64,000 nt of DNA from Gordonia soli NBRC 108243 (GTDB taxonomy: Bacteria > Actinomycetota > Actinomycetes > Mycobacteriales > Mycobacteriaceae), in the NCBI RefSeq assembly GCF_000334455.1, contig NZ_BANX01000006.1, positions 46,849 through 110,848 of the forward strand, given 5' to 3'. Made by a program: the position numbers and the translations under genes. Shown here piece after piece: positions 8,839 to 17,706 of the stretch (position 1 is the first letter of the stretch; each line of letters starts with the position of its first letter). The notes beneath the pieces are model-generated. The model was given only the letters and a program-made list of their open reading frames with translations. It did no database searches and had not been told where the DNA came from.

Positions 8839-9534
8839 TCAGCGCAGCAGTGCGCTGAGCGGACGGAACGGAGTGAGCCAGGCCCCGTCATCGGGCAGTG
8901 AGTCGAGCCCGATACGTGGGAGCGGCTCCCGGAACACGCCCGGGATGTCTTCCAGGTCGACGAACTCCAGTTCTTCCGACGTCAGTGCCCAGCTCGCATG
9001 CTCGCGGAACCCGATCACGGTGACCGGGACCCCCTCCGCGGCGATCTCGACCAGCGGTTCGCGGAATGCCTGCCCGTCGGCAGACGCCACGACCACGCCA
9101 GCTAACCCCACAGTGTGCCTGCGAAGCTCGATGTGGTCGAGCATGTCGGAGTCGACGTCGGTGTCATCGGCCAGCTTGGGCTTCGCGAAGACCGCGTAGC
9201 CGACGTTGCGCAGTGCGTCGACCCACGGCCGGACGACCTCGGCGCTACCAGGGACGATGTTGGTGAAGACGGTCGCCTCGGGCTCGATCGGACCGTCCGA
9301 GGCCGGCGTGGTCCCGGACACATCCGCGGTGCGGCTGAGAAGCCACCGACCCAGGGCGTCGAAGCGTGGTCGATGCGCGGCGGTCGGCCGTCCGCCCAGG
9401 ATGGCGCCCAATCCCATGTCCATGTTGGGGGCGTCCCAGACCAGCAACATCCGTCGGGACCCGGTCTGGCCGCCGACGGTCTCGCCGAAGCGCGTGCTCG
9501 GCTGGTCCGCGGCCGCCGACTCCGGCGCGGTCAC
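8839..9534 (-). CDS. NYN-domain protein (Rv0207c-like)
   Basis: 231 aa. The NYN (PIN-like) nuclease fold is indicated by LLVWDAPNMDMGLGAIL near residues 27-43 with its acidic residues, a second acidic strand (DDTDVDSDMLDHIEL), and GVVVASADGQAF followed by VTVIGF. NYN proteins are putative metal-dependent RNases. The GTG start at 9534 overlaps the trmB stop by 4 bp (GTGA), so translation is coupled to trmB. The position between trmB and mmpL3 equals Rv0207c in M. tuberculosis. Its target is unknown. The run of a longer frame upstream is trmB antisense and is not used. Confidence 0.85.
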   Translation of the reverse strand: MTAPESAAADQPSTRFGETVGGQTGSRRMLLVWDAPNMDMGLGAILGGRPTAAHRPRFDALGRWLLSRTADVSGTTPASDGPIEPEATVFTNIVPGSAEVVRPWVDALRNVGYAVFAKPKLADDTDVDSDMLDHIELRRHTVGLAGVVVASADGQAFREPLVEIAAEGVPVTVIGFREHASWALTSEELEFVDLEDIPGVFREPLPRIGLDSLPDDGAWLTPFRPLSALLR

Positions 9535-10355
9535 TGCCGGCCCTCCTCGGGGCGACCCGAGTCGAGGGTGCGGGCGGGTTCCGATCCGCCGGAGCCGGCC
9601 CGGGCCTCTTTCGGTTGTGGTCGCGTGTAGACGAACTCGCTCACCCAGCGCCCCTCTCGTTCGGCCCTGCCCTCGAATTTCGTCGTCGGTCGGGTCAACG
9701 AGATCGGCGACGGTCGGGTCAGCGGCACGACGTGTGGTCCGTCCGCGGGCTGCGTGGCCAGGATCTCCGCGATCCATTCCGCGTAGTCCGCGTGGTCGGT
9801 GGCGATGTGCAGCACCCCGCCGGGTACCAGGCGCTCCGCCATCAGCTCGATCGTGCCGGATTGCAGCAGCCTGCGCTTGTGATGGCGCGACTTCGGCCAC
9901 GGATCGGGGAAGTAGACGCGGATACCGGTGAGGCTGCTCGGCGGGATCAGCTCGGTGAGGACGACCATCGCGTCACCGCGGATCATCCGGATGTTGGTGA
10001 GGTCGTTGCGGTCGATCAGGCCGACCAGCTGCGCGAGGCCGGGTTTGTAGACCTCGACCGCCAGTACGTCGACGTCGGGCTCCTCGGCAGCCATCGCAGC
10101 TGTGGAGACGCCGGTCCCGCTGCCGATCTCCAGGACCGTGGGTGCGATGCGTCCGAACAGCGCGGGGAAGTCGATCGGCGGCTCGGGGGTCTGCTCCGGG
10201 TCCGTGGCCAGGTCACGCCCGAGGGTCGGCCACAGCGTCTCCCAGTTCTTCTGCTGACCGGCCGTCAGCGTCCCCCGGCGGAACCGGAAACTGGTCACGC
10301 GGGGATACAGACGGGACGAGTCGACACTGTTGTTCACCCCACCATGGTCCCGCAT
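9531..10355 (-). CDS. trmB: tRNA (guanine-N7)-methyltransferase
   Basis: 274 aa. It methylates G46 of tRNAs with S-adenosylmethionine. The SAM-binding strand VLEIGSGTGVSTAAMA, the acidic strand VDVLAVEVYKPG, and the TrmB hallmark VYFPDPWPKSRHHKRRL are all present, as is VLHIATDHADYAEWI. The start is placed at ATG 10355; GTG 10337 is a plausible alternative with little difference. It is the first gene of the leftward trmB-NYN-mmpL3 set and is divergent from the dynamin-like pair. The C-terminal ~30 residues are an unusual Gly/Glu/Arg-rich extension. Confidence 0.92.
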   Translation of the reverse strand: MRDHGGVNNSVDSSRLYPRVTSFRFRRGTLTAGQQKNWETLWPTLGRDLATDPEQTPEPPIDFPALFGRIAPTVLEIGSGTGVSTAAMAAEEPDVDVLAVEVYKPGLAQLVGLIDRNDLTNIRMIRGDAMVVLTELIPPSSLTGIRVYFPDPWPKSRHHKRRLLQSGTIELMAERLVPGGVLHIATDHADYAEWIAEILATQPADGPHVVPLTRPSPISLTRPTTKFEGRAEREGRWVSEFVYTRPQPKEARAGSGGSEPARTLDSGRPEEGRQ

Positions 10356-10499
10356 CGCGGTGAGCGGCACGCCGTCGACACAGGCAGAGGGCTCGTCGAG
10401 ACCACCTCGGGGGCGCCGGACAACGGGTCGGGCGGTTACATTGACACCCGGGATCGGCGGCGTCGGGAGGCCGCCGGCGGCCGATCGAGAGGGGGCTCG

Positions 10500-11450
10500 A
10501 TGACGACCACTGTGACATCGGCGGAGTCCTCCGCGGAGTCCTCCGCGGGGACACCGGCGGAGTCCTCCGCGGGGACATCGCGGGAGACCTCCGGGTCGGC
10601 CGACGAGCTTCTGGATGCCGGACGCCTGGTGGATCTGTTGCCGCCCGGTTCGCCGGCCCGCGGCGGCGTGGCCGCCGCGAACGCCCGGTTCACGCGACCG
10701 CTGCAGGTGCAGGTGGTCGGCCGACCGGGCGTCGGTCGCGACACGATGGCCCGCGCGGTGCGTGATCGTCTCGCGGTCACGACCATCGGCCCCGGCGAGG
10801 CCGCCGAGGGCGCCGCGGACGCCGACCTCTGGGTGCTGCTGCTCGCCGGTCTGCCGCGGCCCGAAGACCGGGCCGCGCTGTCCCGACTCCCCGCCGACCG
10901 GACCATCGTCGTCCTCGGCAAGGCCGACACCCTCGGAGAGCGCGACGTCGCGCTCGACCTCGCGCACCGATCCGCCGACGTGCTCGGCGTGTCCGTGGTC
11001 GCCGTATCGCAGTTGCTCTCCTGCGCCGACGTCCGCGACGACGAGTTCGACTTCCTGCGGGCGATGGTGGCCGCCGGTGAGGAGATGCCGTCGATGTCGG
11101 CGGAGTTCCTGACCCCCACCGGCGTGATCCGCGACGGCTCGGAGCGACTGGTGCGTTCCGGACTGCTGCGACGCATCGACCAGTCCGGCATCGACCTCGC
11201 GCTGGCCGTCCTCTCCGGCGACCCGGACGCCGTCCGCACCGCGACCCAGCTGAACCGCATCCTGCACGCCGCGGGCCACATCGGCGATCTCGTCGCCCCG
11301 ATCCGTGAGCGCGTCGCGCGGGTTCGGGCATGGCGGACCGTCGAGGTCCGGAACCGTCTCGAGGTGATCGCCGCGGGGGGCACCGACCGTGACGCGGTCG
11401 AACACCTGCTGTCCCTGGACGGGCTCGCCCGGTCGGAGGTGCCGCGATGA
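10500..11450 (+). CDS. Degenerate GTPase-like protein, Rv0209-type
   Basis: 316 aa, start ATG 10500 with GAGGGGG just upstream. The P-loop position reads GRPGVGRDT (residues 74-82), with Arg in place of the catalytic Lys. A plausible G4 motif VLGKADTLGE appears near residue 140. The first 30 residues are low-complexity Ser/Glu/Ala encoded by a 12-bp repeat (GCGGAGTCCTCC). It overlaps the next gene by 4 bp (ATGA). Position and content match Rv0209 of M. tuberculosis, a conserved protein of unknown function. I infer a dynamin-like partner of the next protein that may not hydrolyse GTP. Confidence 0.75.
   Translation: MTTTVTSAESSAESSAGTPAESSAGTSRETSGSADELLDAGRLVDLLPPGSPARGGVAAANARFTRPLQVQVVGRPGVGRDTMARAVRDRLAVTTIGPGEAAEGAADADLWVLLLAGLPRPEDRAALSRLPADRTIVVLGKADTLGERDVALDLAHRSADVLGVSVVAVSQLLSCADVRDDEFDFLRAMVAAGEEMPSMSAEFLTPTGVIRDGSERLVRSGLLRRIDQSGIDLALAVLSGDPDAVRTATQLNRILHAAGHIGDLVAPIRERVARVRAWRTVEVRNRLEVIAAGGTDRDAVEHLLSLDGLARSEVPR
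10519..10578 (+). repeat. In-frame 12-bp repeat encoding Glu-Ser-Ser-Ala
   Basis: GCGGAGTCCTCC occurs twice in tandem and again interleaved with GCGGGGACA units. It encodes a variable, probably disordered N-terminal tail of the Rv0209-type protein. Confidence 0.7.
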
Positions 11451-13075
11451 CCACCGGCAGCGAACTGTTCGGTCAGGTCAGCCGGCTGACCGGATTCGAC
11501 GCGGCATCGGTGCCCGGCGACGGCGTCGCGGTCCGGATCGCGGGGGCTCCCGGCACGGGCGTGTCCGAGCTGGTCGCGGCCTGCCGGATCGTCGACCCGA
11601 CGGTGACCGTCCTCGACGGGGCGGGGGTCGACGAGACGGTCATCGACGGGCGGGCGGCCGGCGGCGCCGAGCAGGTGCGTCGTCCCAGTGCCGTCGGACA
11701 CCGACAGGCCGGTCACGCGGAGGTCGGCCTCGGCGTGCTTGTCGTCGATCCCTCGACGCCGGTCGGGGACACCGAACGCCGGATCGTCGACGACCTGCGA
11801 TCGCGATACGGGGCGGTCGGGCTGGTGTGCACCAAGATCGACGCCTTCTGGGACTGGCCGCGCATCCTGCGAGCCCAACGCCAGGTACTCGACCCCCACG
11901 GCCGCCTGCCGGTGTTCGCGGTATCGGCGCTGGCCGCGACGTCGGGCGCCGTCGAGGAATCTGGAGTGGTGGAACTCGTCGACTGGATGCGTGAGCACCT
12001 GTCGGCTCCCGCCGACCTGCGTCGGGCACGCGCCCGGGTGGCCGCGGCCCAGGGCGCCGTCGAACACCGGCTGGCGGGCATCGAGTCGGCGTCGACGGCC
12101 GCCGACCGCGGCCCCGACATCGAACGACTGCTGGATCGGCGCCGCGTGCTCGTCGACGGTCGGGATCGGGGGCGGGGAGACCGGCTGGCGTCGCTGCGTG
12201 CGGGCCTGGCATCGGCCCGATCCCACGGCCTGGCCGACGCGCAGGCAGGCGTCCGGTCGATCGGCGCGACCGCCGCCACCCGATGCGCCGCGCTCACCCG
12301 GGCGCAGGTCGACGAGCACGTCGCATGGCTGCGATCGGCGATCACGGACCTGCGCGACCGGGTGGACGACACCACCGACGACCGCATCGAGCAGGCCCGC
12401 GCCGCCGCGCTGGTCGGCATCGAAGGTGCCGACCTGGCCGGCGACGATCCCGCGACCGGCGTCCACTATCCGGTCGGCGTCGAGCCGGTCCACTCGGCGC
12501 AGGACCACTCTGGGCAGGACCACGCCGGCCAGGTCGACGTCGGCGACGTCGCCGACCCCATGGAGTTCGAGCGAGCGATCCCGACCGGACGCCGGGGGGC
12601 CGAAGATGCTCTGCTTGTGGTGATCGGTGCGTCGACCGGTCTGGGTATCGGACGACTGATCGTGGCGCCGATGTCTGCGGTGCAGACCCTGCAGTGGGTG
12701 AGCATGCCGCTGACCCTCGTCCTCGGGGTCGCGGTCGCGGCATGGGTGATCCGGGTCCGACGGATCGGCGCATTCCGTGCCGACCTGCGGAGTTGGAGCC
12801 TGGACGTGCTCGCCGAGGGCCGCACCCGCATCGAACACCGTGTGGGTGCCCGGGTCGCCGCGGTCGAACCGCAGGTCGCCGGGCAACTGGCCCGGCATCA
12901 CGATCGACGGACCCGGCGGTTGGCGGCTGAGATCTCCGACCTCGATGAACGGGTTCGGACGCTGCGGTCGGGAGCGAAGGATCCGGCCGCGGCCCGTGCG
13001 CTGCTCGACGTCCGCGCCCTCGACGAGCAACTCGCGACCTATGCGGGCGCGCTGGCCGGCACCGACGACGTCTGA
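11447..13075 (+). CDS. Membrane-anchored dynamin-like protein, Rv0210-type
   Basis: 542 aa. The N-terminal G-domain is degenerate: the P-loop position is GAPGTGVSE (residues 33-41) with Val instead of Lys, while LVCTKID near residue 125 fits a G4 motif. A long helical region follows. Two membrane segments lie near residues 386-408 and 414-438, and a C-terminal coiled-coil-like region ends the protein. This is the layout of bacterial dynamin-like membrane-remodelling proteins. The 4-bp overlap with the preceding gene suggests a two-protein complex. Synteny matches Rv0210. Role in envelope biogenesis near mmpL3 is inference. Confidence 0.75.
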   Translation: MTTGSELFGQVSRLTGFDAASVPGDGVAVRIAGAPGTGVSELVAACRIVDPTVTVLDGAGVDETVIDGRAAGGAEQVRRPSAVGHRQAGHAEVGLGVLVVDPSTPVGDTERRIVDDLRSRYGAVGLVCTKIDAFWDWPRILRAQRQVLDPHGRLPVFAVSALAATSGAVEESGVVELVDWMREHLSAPADLRRARARVAAAQGAVEHRLAGIESASTAADRGPDIERLLDRRRVLVDGRDRGRGDRLASLRAGLASARSHGLADAQAGVRSIGATAATRCAALTRAQVDEHVAWLRSAITDLRDRVDDTTDDRIEQARAAALVGIEGADLAGDDPATGVHYPVGVEPVHSAQDHSGQDHAGQVDVGDVADPMEFERAIPTGRRGAEDALLVVIGASTGLGIGRLIVAPMSAVQTLQWVSMPLTLVLGVAVAAWVIRVRRIGAFRADLRSWSLDVLAEGRTRIEHRVGARVAAVEPQVAGQLARHHDRRTRRLAAEISDLDERVRTLRSGAKDPAAARALLDVRALDEQLATYAGALAGTDDV

Positions 13076-13182
13076 CCCGCACACTCGGGTGGAACCGATC
13101 GCACTGCCTATGCGTCCCAGTCGTGGTGCCATGGGTCGATTCCCGGCCGCACGCGGTGACGAACACGTGGAGGAGAGCGCAG

Positions 13183-13563
13183 ATGGACCCGTTCCTGGGT
13201 GAACCGATGGACGACGGCCACCTCGATCACGGCGGCGTGCATCCGGTCGCCGACGTCGGTCCGGCCGACGGGCTGCCCGGACATCCCGCCGACACCGAGT
13301 CCTCGGCAGCCGACCATCTCTGGGTGCACACCGACGACCGGGTCTGGGACCTCGGACCGGCCGACGTGGACACCGACGCCGACGGTGTGAAGGACTCGCT
13401 GACCCGTCCCGGCCCCGACGGCCTCACCGTGTACACCGACACAGATCACGACGGTCAGGTCGACAAGATCACCGAAGTGGACAAAGACGGCGGATTCTCG
13501 TCCAAGACCCTCGACAAGGAAAGTGGGCTCTGGTCCCCGACCTCCCGCGGTCGACTGGAGTGA
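13183..13563 (+). CDS. Small acidic protein with DxDxDG motifs (DUF6802-like)
   Basis: 126 aa, start ATG 13183 with GGAGGAG 7 nt upstream. There is no signal peptide. The C-terminal half carries VDTDADGVKDSL, YTDTDHDGQVDKI and EVDKDGG, which resemble calcium-binding DxDxDG loops (EF-hand or thrombospondin type-3 style). I recall similar proteins in mycobacteria and Gordonia as a family of unknown function. It lies between the dynamin-like pair and pckG, with 156 bp to pckG, so it is probably a separate unit. Confidence 0.7.
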   Translation: MDPFLGEPMDDGHLDHGGVHPVADVGPADGLPGHPADTESSAADHLWVHTDDRVWDLGPADVDTDADGVKDSLTRPGPDGLTVYTDTDHDGQVDKITEVDKDGGFSSKTLDKESGLWSPTSRGRLE

Positions 13564-13719
13564 CCTGGGACAACCCGCTCGTCGGCGGTGCGAGGTGTGG
13601 GCTGTGCCGCATCTGATCACCCGGCTACCTAGCGCACGCTCGGTGCACGTATCCTGTGGCGTACGACGACGCCTTGGCCGACCTGTGGTATTCCGGTCGA
13701 CCATTCTGGAGGAGACCTT

Positions 13720-15543
13720 ATGACCTCAGCCACCATTCCCGGTCTGGATCCCGGCACCGCACCGACCAAGCATCCCGAGCTCCTGGCCTGGGTCGCCGAG
13801 GTCGCCGAGCTGACCCAACCGGATCGGGTGGTGTGGTCCGACGGCAGTGACGAGGAGTGGGCCCGGCTCACCGATCAGCTGGTCGAGGCGGGAACCCTGG
13901 TGAAGCTGGACGAGGAGCGCAAGCCGAACTCCTTCGTCGCCACCTCCGATCCCGCCGATGTCGCCCGCGTCGAGTCGCGCACCTACATCTGCTCGAAGAC
14001 CCGCGACGAGGCCGGCCCCACCAACAACTGGGTCGACCCGACCGAAATGCGTGCCACCATGACCGATCTCTACCGGGGATCGATGCGCGGCCGCACCCTC
14101 TTCGTCATCCCGTTCTGCATGGGCCCCACGGACGCGCCCGACCCCAAGCTGGGCGTCGAGATCACCGATTCGGAATATGTCGTCCTCTCGATGCGGATCA
14201 TGACGCGGGTCGGCAACGACGTCCTCGAGGTCCTCGGTGACGACGGCTTCTTCGTCAAGGCGCTCCACTCGGTCGGTGCCCCGCTCGAGCCGGGTCAGGC
14301 CGATGTGCCGTGGCCGTGCAACAGCGAGAAGTACATCACCCACTTCCCCGAGGACCGGGAGATCTGGTCCTTCGGTTCGGGGTACGGCGGCAACGCACTG
14401 CTGGGCAAGAAGTGCTACTCGCTGCGCATCGCGTCGGCGATGGCGCGCGACGAGGGCTGGCTCGCCGAGCACATGCTGATCCTCAAGCTGATCAGCCCGC
14501 AGGACAAGGAGTACTACGTCGCGGCAGCGTTCCCGAGCGCGTGCGGCAAGACCAACCTCGCGATGATCCAGCCGACCATCGACGGTTGGCGCGCGGAGAC
14601 CGTCGGCGACGACATCGCCTGGCTGCGCTTCGGCGAGGACGGTCGCCTCTACGCGACCAACCCCGAGTTCGGCTTCTTCGGCGTCGCGCCGGGCACCAGC
14701 GAGGACTCGAACCCGAATGCGATGCGGACCATCGAGGCGGGTAACACGTTGTACACCAACGTCGCTCGCACCGACGACGGCGACGTCTGGTGGGAGGGGC
14801 TCAGCGAGCCGCCGGCCCATCTGACCGATTGGAAGCTGCAGGACTGGACCCCTGATTCGGATACGCCTGCAGCGCACCCGAATTCGCGGTACTGCACCCC
14901 GATCGACCAGTGCCCGTCGCTGGCCCCCGACTGGAATGCCCCGCAGGGTGTGCCGATCTCGGCGATCCTCTTCGGCGGTCGCCGCAAGACCACGGTGCCG
15001 CTGGTGACCGAGGCCCGCGACTGGCAGCACGGTGTGTTCATGGGCGCCACCGTGGGCTCCGAGCAGACCGCGGCTGCCGAGGGCAAGGTCGGCACCGTCC
15101 GCCGCGACCCGATGGCGATGCTGCCGTTCCTCGGCTACCACATCGGCGACTACTTCCAGCACTGGATCGACCTCGGCAAGAACGCCGACGCCGACAAGCT
15201 GCCGAAGGTCTTCTACGTCAACTGGTTCCGCCGCGGTGACGACAAGCGCTTCCTGTGGCCGGGATTCGGCGAGAACAGCCGCGTCCTGAAGTGGATCGTC
15301 GGCCGTATCGAGGGCGAGATCGAGGGACAGCAGACGCCGGTCGGCGTCGTCGCCAAGCCCGAGGAACTCGACCTCACCGGCCTCGACGTGCCCGAACAGG
15401 ACCTGGCCGAGGCCCTCGCGGTGAATGCCGACGAGTGGCGCGAGGAGATCCCGTCGATCGAGGAGCTCTTCGAGTTCGTCGGCGACAAGCTGCCCACCGG
15501 TCTGCGCGACGAGCTGGACGCTCTCAAGCAGAGGCTGAGCTGA
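13720..15543 (+). CDS. pckG: Phosphoenolpyruvate carboxykinase (GTP)
   Basis: 607 aa, full family length. It converts oxaloacetate to PEP with GTP, the entry step of gluconeogenesis, in the cytoplasm. The GTP-class P-loop with the active-site Cys ([17 protein letters not shown]) sits near residue 270. The N-terminal substrate segment [19 protein letters not shown] and the PFCMGPTD region are also present. GGAGGAG precedes the ATG. A 156-bp upstream region should hold its promoter. It is the homologue of Rv0211 and closes the conserved mmpL3-pckG block. Confidence 0.97.
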   Translation: MTSATIPGLDPGTAPTKHPELLAWVAEVAELTQPDRVVWSDGSDEEWARLTDQLVEAGTLVKLDEERKPNSFVATSDPADVARVESRTYICSKTRDEAGPTNNWVDPTEMRATMTDLYRGSMRGRTLFVIPFCMGPTDAPDPKLGVEITDSEYVVLSMRIMTRVGNDVLEVLGDDGFFVKALHSVGAPLEPGQADVPWPCNSEKYITHFPEDREIWSFGSGYGGNALLGKKCYSLRIASAMARDEGWLAEHMLILKLISPQDKEYYVAAAFPSACGKTNLAMIQPTIDGWRAETVGDDIAWLRFGEDGRLYATNPEFGFFGVAPGTSEDSNPNAMRTIEAGNTLYTNVARTDDGDVWWEGLSEPPAHLTDWKLQDWTPDSDTPAAHPNSRYCTPIDQCPSLAPDWNAPQGVPISAILFGGRRKTTVPLVTEARDWQHGVFMGATVGSEQTAAAEGKVGTVRRDPMAMLPFLGYHIGDYFQHWIDLGKNADADKLPKVFYVNWFRRGDDKRFLWPGFGENSRVLKWIVGRIEGEIEGQQTPVGVVAKPEELDLTGLDVPEQDLAEALAVNADEWREEIPSIEELFEFVGDKLPTGLRDELDALKQRLS

Positions 15544-15571
15544 ACCACACCCTGAGGTAGGCTCACGACCC

Positions 15572-16588
15572 ATGAGAATCCGCTACTGGGGGGCGGCGCT
15601 GCTCGCCGCTGTCGCGGTCGCCTCCTCGGGCGCGATCGCACCGGCATCCGCAGCTCCGGCACCCTCCGTCATCGCGCGGTACCTCAACAGCGTCGACGTG
15701 ACGCCGTTGATCCCTGCGCCGTTGTTCGGTGCCATCTCGGGCATCGACTCCGTCGGTGGAGGCAACTACTCGCTGATCTCGACCGACGTGGGTCGGATGG
15801 GTCCGGCGCGGTACTACACCGCGCGGGTACCCGTGGATCAGGGCGGGCAGATCTCGGGTGCACCGTTCTTCAACGGTGGCGGAACGGTTCTCGGTCCGGG
15901 CAACATCCCGGTCCTGCCCGGCGGCGCCCAGTTCGAGGGCATCCGCAAGCTCGGCGCCGACTACGTCGTGGTCAGCGGTGGCGCCAATCAGTTCGTCCGG
16001 GTCATCGGCGCTCTGGGCACGTTCCAGCGTGATCTGCCGCTTCCGCGCGCCTACCAGGCCGGCCGGACCACCGGCCTCAACGGTCAGCGAGGACTCACCG
16101 GTGTCGCGGTCGGTCCGCGTGGGCAGGTCAGTGTGCTGACCGCCGGTGGCCTCAAGCAGGACCCGGGCCGCTCGGCGCGCCTGTTGACCTTCGGCAAGCG
16201 CGGCACCACGGAGTTCGTCTACCGCACGGACGCCGACAAGGTCGCTGCCAACGTGATCGCCGTCAACTCCACCGATTACCTCGTCGTGGAGCGCGGCAAG
16301 GGGCGGATCACCCGGATCTACTGGACCTCCACCCGAGGTGCCACCAATGTCGCGGGCAAGGCGAAGTTGTCGGGGGCGGAGACCCCGATGATCAAGAAGT
16401 CGGTGTTCTCGTCGGCACCGGTGCCGCGTCTGGCTATCGGCAACGTGTCCGGGATGGCGTGGGGGCCCTGGCTGCCCGACACCCCGTGGGCCAAGACCAG
16501 GTCGCGATCGCTGATGTTGGTCACCAATGACGGGTTCAACGGACCGACCCGTCTGCACGCGCTGGAGTTCGTCACCCCGAAGCGCTGA
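15572..16588 (+). CDS. Secreted esterase-like/phytase-like beta-propeller protein
   Basis: 338 aa. A Sec signal peptide is clear: MRIRYW, a hydrophobic Ala/Val core, and a likely cleavage after PASA near residue 26. The mature part is rich in short beta strands (GAISGIDSVGGGNYSLISTD, FEGIRKLGADYVVVSGG, GLTGVAVGPRGQVSVLTAGG), fitting the esterase-like activity of phytase family, a six-bladed propeller of uncertain substrate. It starts 28 bp after pckG and may be read through from it. Catalytic residues cannot be assigned by eye. Confidence 0.65.
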   Translation: MRIRYWGAALLAAVAVASSGAIAPASAAPAPSVIARYLNSVDVTPLIPAPLFGAISGIDSVGGGNYSLISTDVGRMGPARYYTARVPVDQGGQISGAPFFNGGGTVLGPGNIPVLPGGAQFEGIRKLGADYVVVSGGANQFVRVIGALGTFQRDLPLPRAYQAGRTTGLNGQRGLTGVAVGPRGQVSVLTAGGLKQDPGRSARLLTFGKRGTTEFVYRTDADKVAANVIAVNSTDYLVVERGKGRITRIYWTSTRGATNVAGKAKLSGAETPMIKKSVFSSAPVPRLAIGNVSGMAWGPWLPDTPWAKTRSRSLMLVTNDGFNGPTRLHALEFVTPKR

Positions 16589-16772
16589 TCCGCGCCTGTT
16601 CAGGGGTGTCGGTCGGTCGGTCGGACGGTGTCGCCACGCCAATGTGACCGACCGTCGGAGCCCGGTGTCGACGGCGGCGCCCGAGGTGGGACCGGACTTC
16701 CGGGGGTTGTCGGGGACATCTCAGGGTTCAACCCGATGGCAGACCTCCGTCAGTCTTGGCAGAGTTGAGCCC

Positions 16773-17702
16773 ATGACATCGACTCCGACGGTCGCCGACC
16801 GCCAGCCCGGGCCGCAGCACCTCATCGCGGCGAGTGCGCAGGAACTGACGAAGGTCTACGGAACCGGCGACACGGTGGTCGAGGCGCTCCGCGGCGTCAC
16901 CATCTCGTTCCGCGCCGGTGAGTTCACCGCCATCATGGGGCCGTCGGGCTCCGGCAAATCCACCCTGATGCACTGCCTGGCCGGGCTCGACGTCGCCAGC
17001 GGCGGTCGGGTCCAGATCGGCGAGGTCGACCTGACCGGCCTCGACGACAAGGCGATGACGACCATCCGTCGCGATCGCATCGGCTTCGTGTTCCAGGCGT
17101 TCAACCTGGTGCCGACCCTCACCGCAGCGGAGAACATCACGCTGCCGGTCGACATCGCCGGTCGCGAGGTCGACCGCGAGTGGTTCGACACCGTGGTCGA
17201 CCGTCTCGGCATCCGAGATCGACTCGAGCATCGCCCGGCGGAGCTCTCCGGTGGTCAGCAGCAGCGTGTCGCATGTGCCCGAGCGCTGGTCGGCAAGCCG
17301 TCGATCATCTTCGGCGACGAGCCGACCGGCAACCTCGACAGCCGGTCGTCGGGCGAGGTGCTGGGCATCCTCCGCGCGGCGACCGACGAGTTCGGTCAGA
17401 CGGTGGTGATCGTGACCCACGACCCGCGTGCGGCCTCCTACGCCGACCGCGTGGTGTTCCTCGCCGACGGACAGATCGTGCGCGAACTGCAGCGGCCGTC
17501 GGCCGACGACGTGTTCGAGGTGATGAAGAACCTCGACGAGATCCCCGCCCCCAACGGGCCGGGCGCCGCGGGCGCCGGGAGCGCAGCGAGCGGGCCCATC
17601 GACCGGAGCGGAGCGAGCGGGCCCATCGACAGCAGGGCCGGGAGCGGTCCCGACGAGCCGGGCGAGACACCGCCCGAGGCCAACCCCTACGAGGTGCGCT
17701 GA
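16773..17702 (+). CDS. ABC transporter ATP-binding protein, MacB/LolD type
   Basis: 309 aa from ATG 16773. Walker A GPSGSGKST (56-64), Q-loop VFQAFNLVP, signature LSGGQQQRVACARAL, Walker B IIFGDEPT and the switch His in VTHDP are all intact. This subfamily powers FtsX-like permeases that move lipids, lipoproteins or peptides without a substrate channel. It lies 4 bp before the permease gene. The last ~60 residues are a Gly/Ser/Asp-rich tail encoded by a 27-bp repeat (GGAGCG..GCGAGCGGGCCC, twice). The region 16589-16772 upstream holds its promoter and a short GGTC tetranucleotide repeat. Confidence 0.92.
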   Translation: MTSTPTVADRQPGPQHLIAASAQELTKVYGTGDTVVEALRGVTISFRAGEFTAIMGPSGSGKSTLMHCLAGLDVASGGRVQIGEVDLTGLDDKAMTTIRRDRIGFVFQAFNLVPTLTAAENITLPVDIAGREVDREWFDTVVDRLGIRDRLEHRPAELSGGQQQRVACARALVGKPSIIFGDEPTGNLDSRSSGEVLGILRAATDEFGQTVVIVTHDPRAASYADRVVFLADGQIVRELQRPSADDVFEVMKNLDEIPAPNGPGAAGAGSAASGPIDRSGASGPIDSRAGSGPDEPGETPPEANPYEVR

Positions 17703-17706
17703 GCCG

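Noticed and set aside
10436..13132. 898-codon minus-strand frame opposite the dynamin-like pair
   Set aside because: Composition is Arg/Ser/Pro-rich with no motif, and it is the shadow of two genes supported by synteny and ribosome sites.
13726..15573. 615-codon minus-strand frame opposite pckG
   Set aside because: pckG is certain; the antisense has no domain or ribosome site.
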